A stretch of 64,000 nucleotides of DNA from contig CM045761.1 in assembly GCA_025200525.1 (NCBI GenBank), positions 202,856,321-202,920,320 of the forward strand, in the 5' to 3' direction. The notes beneath the pieces are model-generated. The model ran no database searches. It was given only the letters and a program-made list of their open reading frames with translations, and had not been told where the DNA came from. Positions 1-9,400 of the stretch are shown here, one piece after another. Position numbers and translations under genes: made by a program. Position 1 is the first letter of the stretch. Every line of letters starts with the position of its first letter. Source of the DNA: Camellia lanceoleosa (taxonomy: Eukaryota > Streptophyta > Magnoliopsida > Ericales > Theaceae).

Positions 1-95
1 TGAACAGCACCCAGGCATGTAAACAAAATTGCATCAACTAGCAGATATGTTTGGCATCAAAATTGCATCTAAACAAAATTGCACCCAAGCATCTA

Positions 96-215
96 TTTGG
101 CAGATCTGTTGCAAATCTGTGTACCTGTTCTTTCACACAAAAGAAAATTTGTAGATGCTATTTGGCAAATCTGTTGCAGATCTGTGTACTTGTTCTTTCA
201 CACAAAAGAAAATCT
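96..215. repeat. 65-bp tandem duplication
   Basis: Two adjacent copies of a unit of about 65 bp begin with TTTGGCA at 96 and 161 and share CTTTCACACAAAAGAAAA near their ends. The copies differ at a few bases. A small ORF (51-248) across it is a by-product of the repeat and shows no protein features. Confidence 0.75.
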
Positions 216-284
216 AAAAATTTGAACACACACATTGGTCCATTTTAAAATCAGTCAGAAGAAAATGAAGTATAACATCAAGTG

Positions 285-510
285 TAAATTAACATCAAGT
301 GAAGTTTGCTCACATTGGTCCATCTAAATTAACACATTGGTCCATCTAAATTAACACATTAGTCCACACATACAAGCCATTAACATACAAGCCATTAACA
401 TTTGAACACACAGTTTGCTTTGAACACACAGTTTGCTTTGAACACACATACAAGCCATTAAAATTTTGCTTTGAACACACATACAAGCCAGTTTGCTTCA
501 TAGCAGCAAC
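285..510. repeat. cluster of short interspersed direct repeats
   Basis: AT-rich DNA is built from short recurring words (AACACATTGGTCCATC, TACAAGCCATTAA, TTTGCTTTGAACACACA), each present two to four times at irregular spacing. I see no gene in 1-650. The block lies downstream of the FAR1-like pseudogene on its coding strand, so part of it could be old 3' UTR, but nothing shows this. Confidence 0.6.
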
Positions 511-1028
511 ATCACTTTTCAACAGCAGTTTGCTTCACAATTTGAGCTGCTATGCCTTCACTTTCCAGGCCAATTTCAGCATCAATTTGCTTCTCTTTCT
601 GCTTGTCCATAGCCTAAAACGGAAAAAGACAGAATTTTCCACAATTTTCAGCAACTAAATACATACTTTAAACAGAATTTTCAACAAGTAAATACATGCT
701 CTAACAGAATTTTCAGCAACTAAAAAGCCAGAATTTTCAGCAACTGAAATTAAAAAGATAGCAAGGACGAACCTAACTACACATTGGACTGTTTGATTCT
801 TGAGAATATCGAAACTCAATGTCATATCCACATGAACCTCGAAGTAGTGACTGGAATGTTGATTGAGCAAAATACCGTTAATGCATTGAATTTGGCAAAG
901 AATTTGGCACTACTTACATCTCCTGCAAATTGTTCGCCTACAACAATGTCATATATTAGGCTCCGCAATCATGGTTTAAGTCACATATTATATCCACATA
1001 AAAAATATAATGTTAAACTAACACTTAC

Positions 1029-1674
1029 ATGATATGTGTGATACATCAATGGCGGAGGAATAGAATTACCAATCATGGACAAAGATGGAGGAATGGGAGG
1101 AAGAGGTTGAAGAAGAGGAATATGTTGACGAACATAGATATCTCCTCCAACAAATAATGGAGAAGGTGCAACTGTTGGACTTACAATAGATTGTGACGAA
1201 GCCAAGCTGTTAGCACGGGATTTTTTTTTTGGAGTTCGCTACCAACGTCGCTTCGAATCCACCTTTTACCCTCCTTTTGCCCTTACTAGTTGCCACATTT
1301 TTCTTCAATCCTTCTGGTTGCACAACATGAATCACATCTTCGCAATCCACTTCAAAGCTTTGGGTGTCATCATCATTACTTACTTCATTTCCAACACCAA
1401 AATGAGCGCTTAACTTGCCTTCAACATTTGCACCTAATGTAGCAAGGTGTGCAATACAAAAATCATAAGTTTCTTCAGTTTCAGCAGCTCTACTTGCCAG
1501 TGCTCTAAATGCGATCATCAATGTCTTATACCGCGAGGCTTGTTGGAATTTCATATCGACTTGAATGTCATTTCCCTTAATGTCCTTCACAGTTTCAACT
1601 CTTGCTTGTTTGGTCCACCTCTTTAGAATGTATTGTAGAGGAACCTCTTTCATCTTCAATATATCTCTAATAAC
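1029..1674 (-). pseudogene. FAR1-like pseudogene, C-terminal part
   Basis: This is the C-terminal segment of a FAR1/FHY3-related (FRS family, MULE-transposase-derived) protein, read on the minus strand from the CACTA insertion at 1675. The segment just after the SWIM finger, VPLQYILKRWTKQAR, is typical of the family. It continues as a charged tail. An extra A in a homopolymer (minus-strand A-run opposite 1221-1230) shifts the frame to a premature stop near 1210. The other frame continues with a Pro/Ser-rich stretch to a good splice donor (GTAAGT opposite 1023-1028). Further exons toward 650-980 are possible; I could not assign any. The other parts of this gene lie at 2839-3117, 5490-6373 and 8914-9400. 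Confidence 0.8.
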
Positions 1675-2838
1675 CACTACAAGAAAAAAACACCTTTGGC
1701 GACTAAATTTTTAGTCACCAAAGGTCCTATTTTAGTCGCCAAATGTCGAAATTTGGCTTTTCCCGACTAAAAATTTTAGTCGCCCGTCTTGTCGCCAATA
1801 AATGGTCGCGGATGCCTTTGGCGACTAAAAAAACTGTTAGTCACCAATATATATGTCTTCAGCGACGAAACAATTTGTCGCCAAATGCAATTCTATTTTT
1901 GGAAACTTTACATTTAGCGACTAAAATTTTAGTCGCCAATAGTGTTTTTTTTTTTTTTTAATTTTCACTTTCCCCGACTAAACTTTTCGTCGCCAAAACG
2001 AAAACCATTCGGCAACTAAACTCTTTAGTCGCCAAAAGCATTTTTGAAAAAAAAAAAATTTCCCTCTCTATCTGAGGACCTCCTACGGTTCGAACCTTAG
2101 ACCTCCAAGTTCCAAACCTTCACGGCACAGTCCCCCCCACTATGCCACTCACCCATCACGTGAATATAATTGCAACTTATATTATTTATATATTATTTTG
2201 ACCGGTATTAATACAAAACTATATATATAAATATAATTATATATATTTAATATAATTTATATAAAAAATAAATGATTTACTAAAAAAAATTTTAGGACAC
2301 TTTTGGCGATTTACTAATTTTCGGCTACTAATTATTTGTTTGTCGCTAAAAAATGAAGTTCCGTGTACAAATAAAGTAGTTTTGGCGACTAAATCTGGTT
2401 TTAGTCGCCAAAAACATCCCCTTTTGGCTACTAAACTGAGTTTTAGTCGGCAATTGACAGTTTTTAGCTACTAATTTTTTTTTTTGTAGCCAAAAATCTG
2501 TACTTTCGGCGACAAAAATGTTTTTAGTCGACAAAACACCTATAATCGGCGACTAAACTGTTTTTTAGTCGCCAAAACCATCACTTTTGGCTACTAAATT
2601 AATTTAGTCGCCAAAAACTGTGACTTTTGGCTACTAAACAAACTTTAGTCGCTAAAAACCCTATATTCGGTGACTAAACTGCCTTTTAGTCGCTAAAACC
2701 CTTATATTCGGCGACTAAACTCTTTTAGTCGCTAAAACTGTTATGTTCGGCGACCAAAACTCTTTTAGTCGCCATTTCATGCACTTTCAGCGACGTTTTT
2801 TTTTTTTTTGGTCGCCATTTGTGCTTTTTGTTGTAGTA
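1675..2838. mobile_element. non-autonomous CACTA (En/Spm) transposon
   Basis: The element is 1164 bp, starts CACTACAAGAAAAA and ends TTTTTGTTGTAGTA (last base A instead of G). It is flanked by the 3-bp target duplication AAC (1672-1674 and 2839-2841), as CACTA elements make. Both arms are packed with more than 20 copies, in both orientations, of the core GGCGACTAAA / TTTAGTCGCC. These are subterminal repeats of the kind bound by CACTA transposase-associated proteins. The centre (about 2040-2340) is unique AT-rich DNA. No transposase is encoded, so mobility would need a partner in trans. It sits in a coding exon of the FAR1-like gene. Confidence 0.92.
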
Positions 2839-3117
2839 AACCTTCAATGAGTGACAACACAAGATTCCTTCCCTTTCAAACTTTGTACAATTACAACCCA
2901 AAGAGCTATCTCTCTCCATCTTCACTTTCCTTGCATGTTTGTTACCAACATTAACAACTATGTAAATGGTACTAGCCTCGCCATATTCAATTGCTTCTAT
3001 GTTCGATTCAATCGATCGAAAGTACTTATTTTGAAATTCCTCAAAGATCATTTTTGTGTACACATTACCCATTTGAATTAACATTCTTATTTTTGCTTTC
3101 ACCTTTGGCAACCTTTG
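2839..3117 (-). pseudogene. FAR1-like pseudogene, SWIM zinc-finger part
   Basis: The minus strand encodes the region linking the MULE transposase core to the SWIM zinc finger of a FAR1-like protein. It has a conserved QMGNVYTKMIFEEFQ segment, then the CxCx(n)CxH pattern as CNCTKFEREGILCCHSLK. The SWIM finger is the second zinc-binding module of FAR1/FHY3 proteins. The exon is cut on the left by the CACTA element and on the right by a solo LTR. Removing each insertion with one copy of its target duplication (AAC; CTTTG) rejoins the frame exactly to the neighbouring pieces. Confidence 0.9.
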
Positions 3118-5489
3118 TGTCACGACCCAAACCCGGCCCTATGGGTTTAGCATCAGAATCGCGATGTCAAGATTCACAGAACTCTTTGAAACGATAATCT
3201 GATTAAGCAATCTGAGGGCTGTGAAATATCTGATAAGTAACTAGTGTCCATTGGGCTGTGAAAATCTGTATGCCAAAAACATTTTTCATGCATTCATACA
3301 GTTCAGAACAGTACAATCTACACACAGTCTATACAATCATATACAAACATTGATCGGGGACCTAATCCTCGATAACGATCTGATAAAAGCGGTAGAGAGT
3401 CTATCTGATGAGTACAAAAGCAGTGAGGAGACCGACGGGGACACAAAAACACCTCAAGCCATAGCATGGCAACTCGGAACCTCACAGTGAGGCACATAAG
3501 CTGGGTTGACAAAACTGAGGACCAACCCACGCTCTAGCTCCGTCGGTGGTGAGCACCTACATATATATAAACAGTGAGCTAAAGCCCGATGAATAACATA
3601 AAGCGTAAAGAGGTTATGAATGAATGTCCTTCTGATAATGAAATCAGTTCATTAAACGATATCTCGATCTTTCGATATTTGATCAATCGGTCATATGTGG
3701 TACACCCATTAGCCTATAAACATAGGTCCAAGGCCAGGGTCTTAACAGACAAAAGAATGATGGCCATCAATCGATGCGATATGGTTCCACAAGGAAGCAA
3801 GCGAGCTCTGTAATAACGAGATAAGTGCTAAGGATGCCACGACAGTTGATTCAGAATCTGAGACATACATTCATTCAATAAACAATATCGGTTCAATAAC
3901 GATTCGATTCAATATTCAAAAGATAACCATTTTGAACATATCTTTACACAATCGTTACTCACAGAGATTGGGCTAATAGCAGCTAGAGCGCGTCCCCGAG
4001 AGCCAACCCTAAACAGTTAACAAATAGAACACACACTACGTTTCACAGTCGGGAAGGATGATAATTAAATCCCTAAATTTTCTCGGTGTGGTTCTATGTC
4101 CAAATCCTCATTAAGATGCCTTAAACTAGGCCTAAAAATGCCTAGGATGGGATGAGGATGGACAAATACAGTTGGAAGGCATTTTGCAAAATTTGCTGAA
4201 AACAGGGGTCTCGCTCGAGCGAGCCTTCCTTCGCTCGAGCGAGGTTGCAAAATCAAAGGCTTCGCTCAAGCGAACAATCCTTCGCTCGGCGATGCGATGA
4301 AACGATAAAATCTTGGATGCTCGATTTTTACGCTCGAGCCACCAATCCTTCGCTCGAGCGTGGCTCAGAGGAAACGTTGGTCGCTCGAGCGAGGAATCCT
4401 TCGCTCGAGCGAAGAAGCCAAATCTAGAATTTCCAGATTTGCCTTCCAAGCTCAAACCAAGCATTCTCAACCCAATTCTCGACCTCTTGGGCCCAAATTC
4501 TGGAGAATACATCCTAAAACAATGTATAACAAGTTTCAAAAGCCAATTTATGAATTCAAGCCCCAAGGGTGAGTCAATTAAATTCAACATTCAAACCCAT
4601 TTTCAAGAACCATTCCAAAACATGCAATGCATGAGTTTTTAACCAAATTCAAGGTTCAATTCTTGCTCAATTGAGCTCAATAGTTGGAAAACAAAATGAA
4701 AACATGGACCACAGCTTAAACATGGACATGCATGTACAATTCCAACATGAATTCAACTCAAAAATCACCAATACACACATGCATGAAATGAGTTCTAACC
4801 CAACACTATAGAACCAATTTATGTCCTAGCTCTATAATTTGCTATGAATCTAGCAAGAATCAACCTTAAATGCAACAATGAGAGGCTAATATACATACCT
4901 AAGTCTTCAATTGAGAGCCTAGGAGATCAATTTGACAATCTACACTTCAAATCTACCAAAAATCCAAGCCAAAATCACCAAATCAACCTCTTCTCTCTCT
5001 CTCCCTCTTGTTTGGTCGGTTGAGCTCAATAGAATGGCTGAGGAATTTGTTTGCTAAGTGTATAACAAGGTGTAAAGGCTCAAGTAATAAGGTTAAACAA
5101 ATGCCCACTCAATGGCAGTTTCGTAATTAATGCAATTCTATTAATTTGGCTCCAATTAATCTAGTTTAATCATACCTAATCACATTTTCAGATAAATATA
5201 CCATAAAATCACATAAATTATACTAATTACAAAACACGAAACGATTCCTAATTCGGCCGCCGATAAGGCCTTCAATTAGCAGTTTAAACATATGAAGTCA
5301 AACAGATAATCAATCAATCAAACAGATAGAAATGCAATATAATAGATAACTTATTCAATTTCAGTTTCGATTTCAATCGGTCCATTCAGTACTTCAGTTA
5401 ATTCGATTATCAGTCATTATCAGTTCAGTTTAGCAGTAACCAGTAGCTAATTCAGTAGTTTATCGATAATCAGTACGAGGGTTGTTACA
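3118..5489 (+). mobile_element. solo LTR (family A, copy 1)
   Basis: This 2372-bp block starts TGTCACGACCCAAACCC and ends GGGTTGTTACA, with the 5-bp target duplication CTTTG on both sides (3113-3117 and 5490-5494). Length, TG...CA ends and a 5-bp duplication fit a long LTR left by recombination. No PBS, gag or pol lies inside. The TGTCACGACCC terminus is common among long plant Ty3-gypsy LTRs; lineage is not proven here. It carries the palindrome cluster at 4210-4412. It shares its termini and most of its structure with 6374-8913 and 26136-28653, and all three point the same way. Confidence 0.9.
4210..4412. repeat. palindrome cluster TCGCTCGAGCGA in solo LTR
   Basis: Several exact or near-exact copies of the 12-bp palindrome TCGCTCGAGCGA (XhoI core CTCGAG) lie within 200 bp, separated by short spacers such as GCCTTCCT and GGAATCCT. 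Because the word reads the same on both strands, it opens many overlapping SLER/RSSE-rich ORFs on both strands. These are artefacts, not genes. An equivalent cluster lies at 7680-7880, and a diverged one at 27300-27475. Confidence 0.85.
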
Positions 5490-6373
5490 CTTTGGCACAA
5501 AACATATCCTGCTTCTAACTCCTTGTATCGCTTCTCATAAAGTACCTTTTCGAAATGCATGAAGAATTCATTTAAGTTAAAATCAGAATGAATGTAATCC
5601 TTCAAAAAAGCATTAAAAAATTCACTAAGTTGTATGGTACTCATTCCCGCAGCCCATGTTGATCTAACATATGGCCAGCCCCATTTTTCTTTCACCGCAA
5701 AAGTCAATTTCAACCAATGGATTTCATACGCATCATATTTATCAAGCATTTTCGCCCACTCTAACTTCCATTGATTTGCATCTTCAATGCCAGATAAGAA
5801 TTTATTTAGTACACCCTTTACCCCCTTATCTTGGAACAAACAATTAACATGTTTTAATGCATTTTGCATCAAATACCAAGTACACAATCGGTGGCTTGTG
5901 TCAGGCATAATAATGGGTATGGCTTTAGCCATTGCAACATCTTGATTAGTGAACAAAGTTTTTGGTGCCTTTCTTGACATAACCTTTAGAAAATTTTGAA
6001 ACAACTATACAAACGATTCGGCGGTCTCATCATACAACAATGCTGCACCAAATATAACTGTTTCCCTATGATGGTTGAATCCCACAAAAGATGTAAAGGG
6101 TCTATGTTCTTTGTTTAACTTGTAAGTCGTATCAAATGTGACAACATCACCAAATGGGCATAATCCATGATCATTTGTGCATCGGCCCAAAACATATTAG
6201 TTATTTACTCCTCATTATCTAACTGAAAAGCATAAAAGAATGAAGGATTCTGTAAAGATTTTTCTTTAAAGTATTGCAACACATTGCCTACTTCCCCATA
6301 TGTTAAACTTTGTTGTCTTTTGGTTCTCAAATAATTTTTTTGATCTAATTTTGTAAACCCAAGACATTGCTTT
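5490..6373 (-). pseudogene. FAR1-like pseudogene, MULE transposase core
   Basis: On the minus strand this encodes the MULE-type DDE transposase core of a FAR1-related protein. Recognisable blocks in order are [53 protein letters not shown] (first catalytic Asp), [34 protein letters not shown] and SHRLCTWYLMQNA. At least three lesions are visible. A CAA-to-TAA type stop follows DNEE (near 6210). A one-base deletion near 6150-6156 falls between YAH and GDV. A TAG stands at 6004-6006 where the family has Trp (SFV-stop-LFQNF). A solo LTR cuts each end. It was once a full FRS-type gene or MULE transposase and is now non-functional as written. Confidence 0.92.
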
Positions 6374-7072
6374 TGTCACGACCCAAACCCGCCCCTATAG
6401 GTTTAGCGACGTAACCGCCCAGTACTCCGTGGATTACCTACGGCCTCTGAAGACATTAACAAACATTAAGAAATTGGAAGCAATAATGTAAAATAAACAA
6501 GGTCTAATGAAATGTGATGACATACATGGGATGAAAAATTTTAAAACTTATTTATATACATAGCATGCGGTCATAGTACTCCAATATATGCAGAATATTT
6601 ACAAAAGTCGTCCCAGATCCGTCATTACAAAACACTACCACGACTAGTATGAAGTACAAAGCGCCGCAGTGTTAGGCTTGGCGGAACCTCCTCGGGAGGC
6701 GCAGTGGTGACCAAAAACAAAAGCAGAGGGCCATCAACTCGCGGGGTCTTGTCTTGGCTCACCTACATATATATAATAAATTGTGGCGAAAGCGGTGAAT
6801 AATAACCGAGTAAAGATTTTAATGAATGATGTCCATCACGAGTTAGAAATCAAAGTTCATATCGAGAATACAATCTTATCGAAGCGAGGCTTATGCATTT
6901 TCGATTTCAAATCGAAGCAGTGCAGAATACATGCTTGTTTCCATATACATACTTAGATTTTGCATAAGATCATATGTGGTACACCCATTAGCTAACAGAT
7001 CAGATAGGTCCAAGGACCACAGACAAAGTTGGTACCAACAACCATAAAGGTCCATATCTTGCGCGCAAGTAG

Positions 7073-7283
7073 CCACGGTATTATATCCCCCGTGCGAGGG
7101 CCTTATGCCACGGTATTGTATCCCCCAGGCAAGGGCCTTATGCCACGGTATTGTATCCCTCGGGCGAGGGCCTTATGCCACGGTATTGTATCTCCCGGGC
7201 GAGGCCCTTATGCCACGGTATTGTATCCCCCGGGCGAGGGCCTTATGCCACGATATTGTATCCCCCGGGCGAGGGCCTTATGA
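7073..7283. repeat. 35-bp GC-rich minisatellite, about 6 copies
   Basis: The unit is 35 bp: CCTTATGCCACGGTATTGTA followed by TCCCCCGGGCGAGGG. It repeats head to tail about six times with point differences (the CCTTATGCCA word starts at 7101, 7136, 7171 and so on). As 35 is not a multiple of 3 and the unit lacks stops, plus-strand ORFs (7029-7283, 7105-7338) run through it as periodic peptides; these are not genes. A noisy copy of the array lies at about 52055-52275. Confidence 0.92.
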
Positions 7284-7679
7284 ACTAAGGGTGCCACAAT
7301 ACATTTCAAAAAATTGGACATTCATTCATAACTCATAAAGTAGCATTTCAGAAAAACAGTTCATATCATATCAGTCAGAAAATACTTAAAGCTGAACATA
7401 AGTTTACAAAGTTATTACTCACAGTGGGCGATGATACAAGTAGACGAAGTCAAGAGGGTCAAACGGGTTGCGGCACGTGACCTACATAACACATTACGGA
7501 TACATACTTTGAAATATGCACTCAAATTGTACAAAACTTGCATCCACGGTTCTAAGTGTGTACCTAACCCCTTACCCTTATTATGGAGCCTTAAATATGG
7601 CCTAGGAATGCCTAGGGTGGAATGAGGATGCAAAAATGCTTTAGAAGATGTTTTTCAAAAGTTGCTGAAAACAGGGGCC

Positions 7680-7880
7680 TCGCTCGAGCGAGCCTTCCTT
7701 CGCTCGAGCGAGGTTCCAAAATCAAAGGCTTCGGCCGAGACTTCCTTCGGCGATTCGATGAAAGCGATAAAAATCTTTGGATCTTGATTTTTTCCACGCG
7801 ATGGTCGCTCGATGCTCGCTCGAGCGAGCTTGCAAAATCAAAGGGCTCGCTCGAGCGAGGAATCCTTCGCTCGAGCAAGG
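7680..7880. repeat. palindrome cluster TCGCTCGAGCGA in second solo LTR
   Basis: This is the same arrangement as at 4210-4412: TCGCTCGAGCGA palindromes near 7680, 7698, 7815 and 7845, with a degenerate copy near 7867, plus the spacer GCCTTCCT. The middle copies are eroded. It produces the same false two-strand ORFs (7612-8100). Confidence 0.8.
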
Positions 7881-8913
7881 AAGCCAAATCTGGAATTTCC
7901 AGATTTGTCTCCCAAGTTCGAACCAAGCATTCACCAACCCAAAACTCAACCTCTTGGGCCCAAATTCTGGAAAAACATTTCAAACTCATAGTACATCAAG
8001 TTTCAAAAGCCAATTTATAAAATCATTGCCCAAGAGTGAGTCAATTTTGAGCATCACGTCCATAAATTTCCAAGAACCAAGTTTAAACATTCATGCATGA
8101 ATTCAAGTGCATTTCAAAGCTTCAAAACATGATCCAAGGCAACATTTAACTCAGGAATTTGTTGACTTCAAAGGCTTTAGCAAAAATATGCACATGCATG
8201 TAGAAATTTAACACCCAACAACCTCAATTTCCATGAATGTGTACATGCATGTATGTTACACTACCCAATTCAACAATTCAAGCTAATTCTAGACTCCAAT
8301 CTTCATTATGTCATGAAAATATGCAAGAACTAGTTTAATCACATGAATGAGGGGATGAATTCTCACCTTTAAGTCTAGAATGTCAAGCTTAGAGGCTCTA
8401 ACACATACACACTTCTTCAATCCCTTCCAAGAGCAAGCCAAATCACTTGTTGAGTCAAAATTTCCAATTTTACACCAATTTCCCCTTCCCGTCTCTCTCT
8501 AGTCGTTGGTTGAGGGCTCAAAATAGGCTGAAGGAAGATGTTTTGTTTAAGTGTATGAACTCAAGAATAAGCTTAAACAATGGCCACTCAATGGCAATTC
8601 TGAAATTAAGCTAGGCTCATTATTAAAATGTTATTTAATCGGTTTTAAACATTCCAAATCGAATTTTAATTTAACCTACCATAAATTCACATAAAATCTA
8701 ACGAGTCCAAAACACTAATCAATTTCAATCGAGGCGTAGATAGGGCTTCCAATTTGCGTTTAAAGTCTAAAATACTGAGCAGATATTCCAATCGACCGAT
8801 TCAAACACATAAGTCATGCAATGCACATGCAATTAAATTCCAGATTTCTCCCTTAATTATCATTGGACATAATTAAGTCCCAATTAGCGTTAATCAGGGT
8901 CGGGGTTATTACA

Positions 8914-9400
8914 GCTTTCCATCAGCTTCCCTACTCATGAGTTCAAAAGACTGGCCTAAACGAATACCAGATTGTGCCGCCAAATCTAACTCAATTGCTT
9001 GGGTAGTCGATATCTTTCTTTGTAACGGCAACATGTGGGCACACTCGGGTGATACAAGATCATGGTTATATTTTTCTTTGAAATCAGTCACAACAAATTT
9101 CCCAGTACCCTCATCTAATTTAACATAAAGTCGAGCCTCACAACCAATTCTAGTTTCAGCTCTAGGGTTTTTTGCCAATGGGTCTCATTTGTCAACCTTC
9201 CGAAATCCCTCCTTGTTACAAACCAAAAGTCTATAAATAAGTTGGTTAGTGAACTTGTTCTACCTACAATAATCCCTTCTTGTGCTAAACCCCATTCTTC
9301 CTCCATATGTATTATAAAAATCATACACACTTTGTTCAGAATCAAATGTCATTCCATGTTTTGGCTTCCAAGCACAATCATTTTCAGGTTCCATATCCAT
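8914..9400 (-). pseudogene. FAR1-like pseudogene, N-terminal DNA-binding domain
   Basis: The most plausible start is the minus-strand ATG at 9400 (MDMEPENDCAWKPKHG), just after a TTTCAG that could end a 5' UTR intron. The frame then gives the FAR1 DNA-binding module: SVYDFYNTYGGRMGFS, the zinc ligands of VCNKEGF and IGCEARL, and YNHDLVSPE. RKISTTQAIELDLAAQSGIR follows. Two in-frame stops are seen: TAG after DYCR, and TGA opposite 9185-9187 where the family has Trp (VDK-stop-DPLAKNP). FAR1-type proteins are nuclear transcription factors derived from MULE transposases; this copy cannot make one as written. The solo LTR at 6374-8913 follows directly. Confidence 0.9.

Larger units (their letters stand above)
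6374..8913 (+). mobile_element. solo LTR (family A, copy 2)
   Basis: This 2540-bp block starts TGTCACGACCCAAACCCG and ends GGGGTTATTACA, flanked by the 5-bp duplication GCTTT (6369-6373 and 8914-8918). It has no internal coding domains, so I read it as a solo LTR. It is the same family and orientation as 3118-5489. It adds a 35-bp minisatellite (7073-7283) and its own palindrome cluster (7680-7880). It splits the FAR1-like gene between the DNA-binding domain and the transposase core. Removing it with one GCTTT restores the reading frame. Confidence 0.9.

Noticed and set aside
2080..2150. tRNA-like B box (GGTTCGAACC) in the centre of the CACTA element
   Set aside because: There is no A box at the right distance and no cloverleaf. 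Similar words occur in many non-autonomous plant elements.
4132..4642. Four overlapping ORFs on both strands with SLER/RSSE-rich repeats
   Set aside because: They arise from the TCGCTCGAGCGA palindromes of a solo LTR, which are open on both strands. The family peers at 7612-8100 show the same effect. No protein features.
7029..7338. ORFs with periodic YATVLYPPGEG-type peptides
   Set aside because: They are translations of a 35-bp minisatellite in shifting frames.
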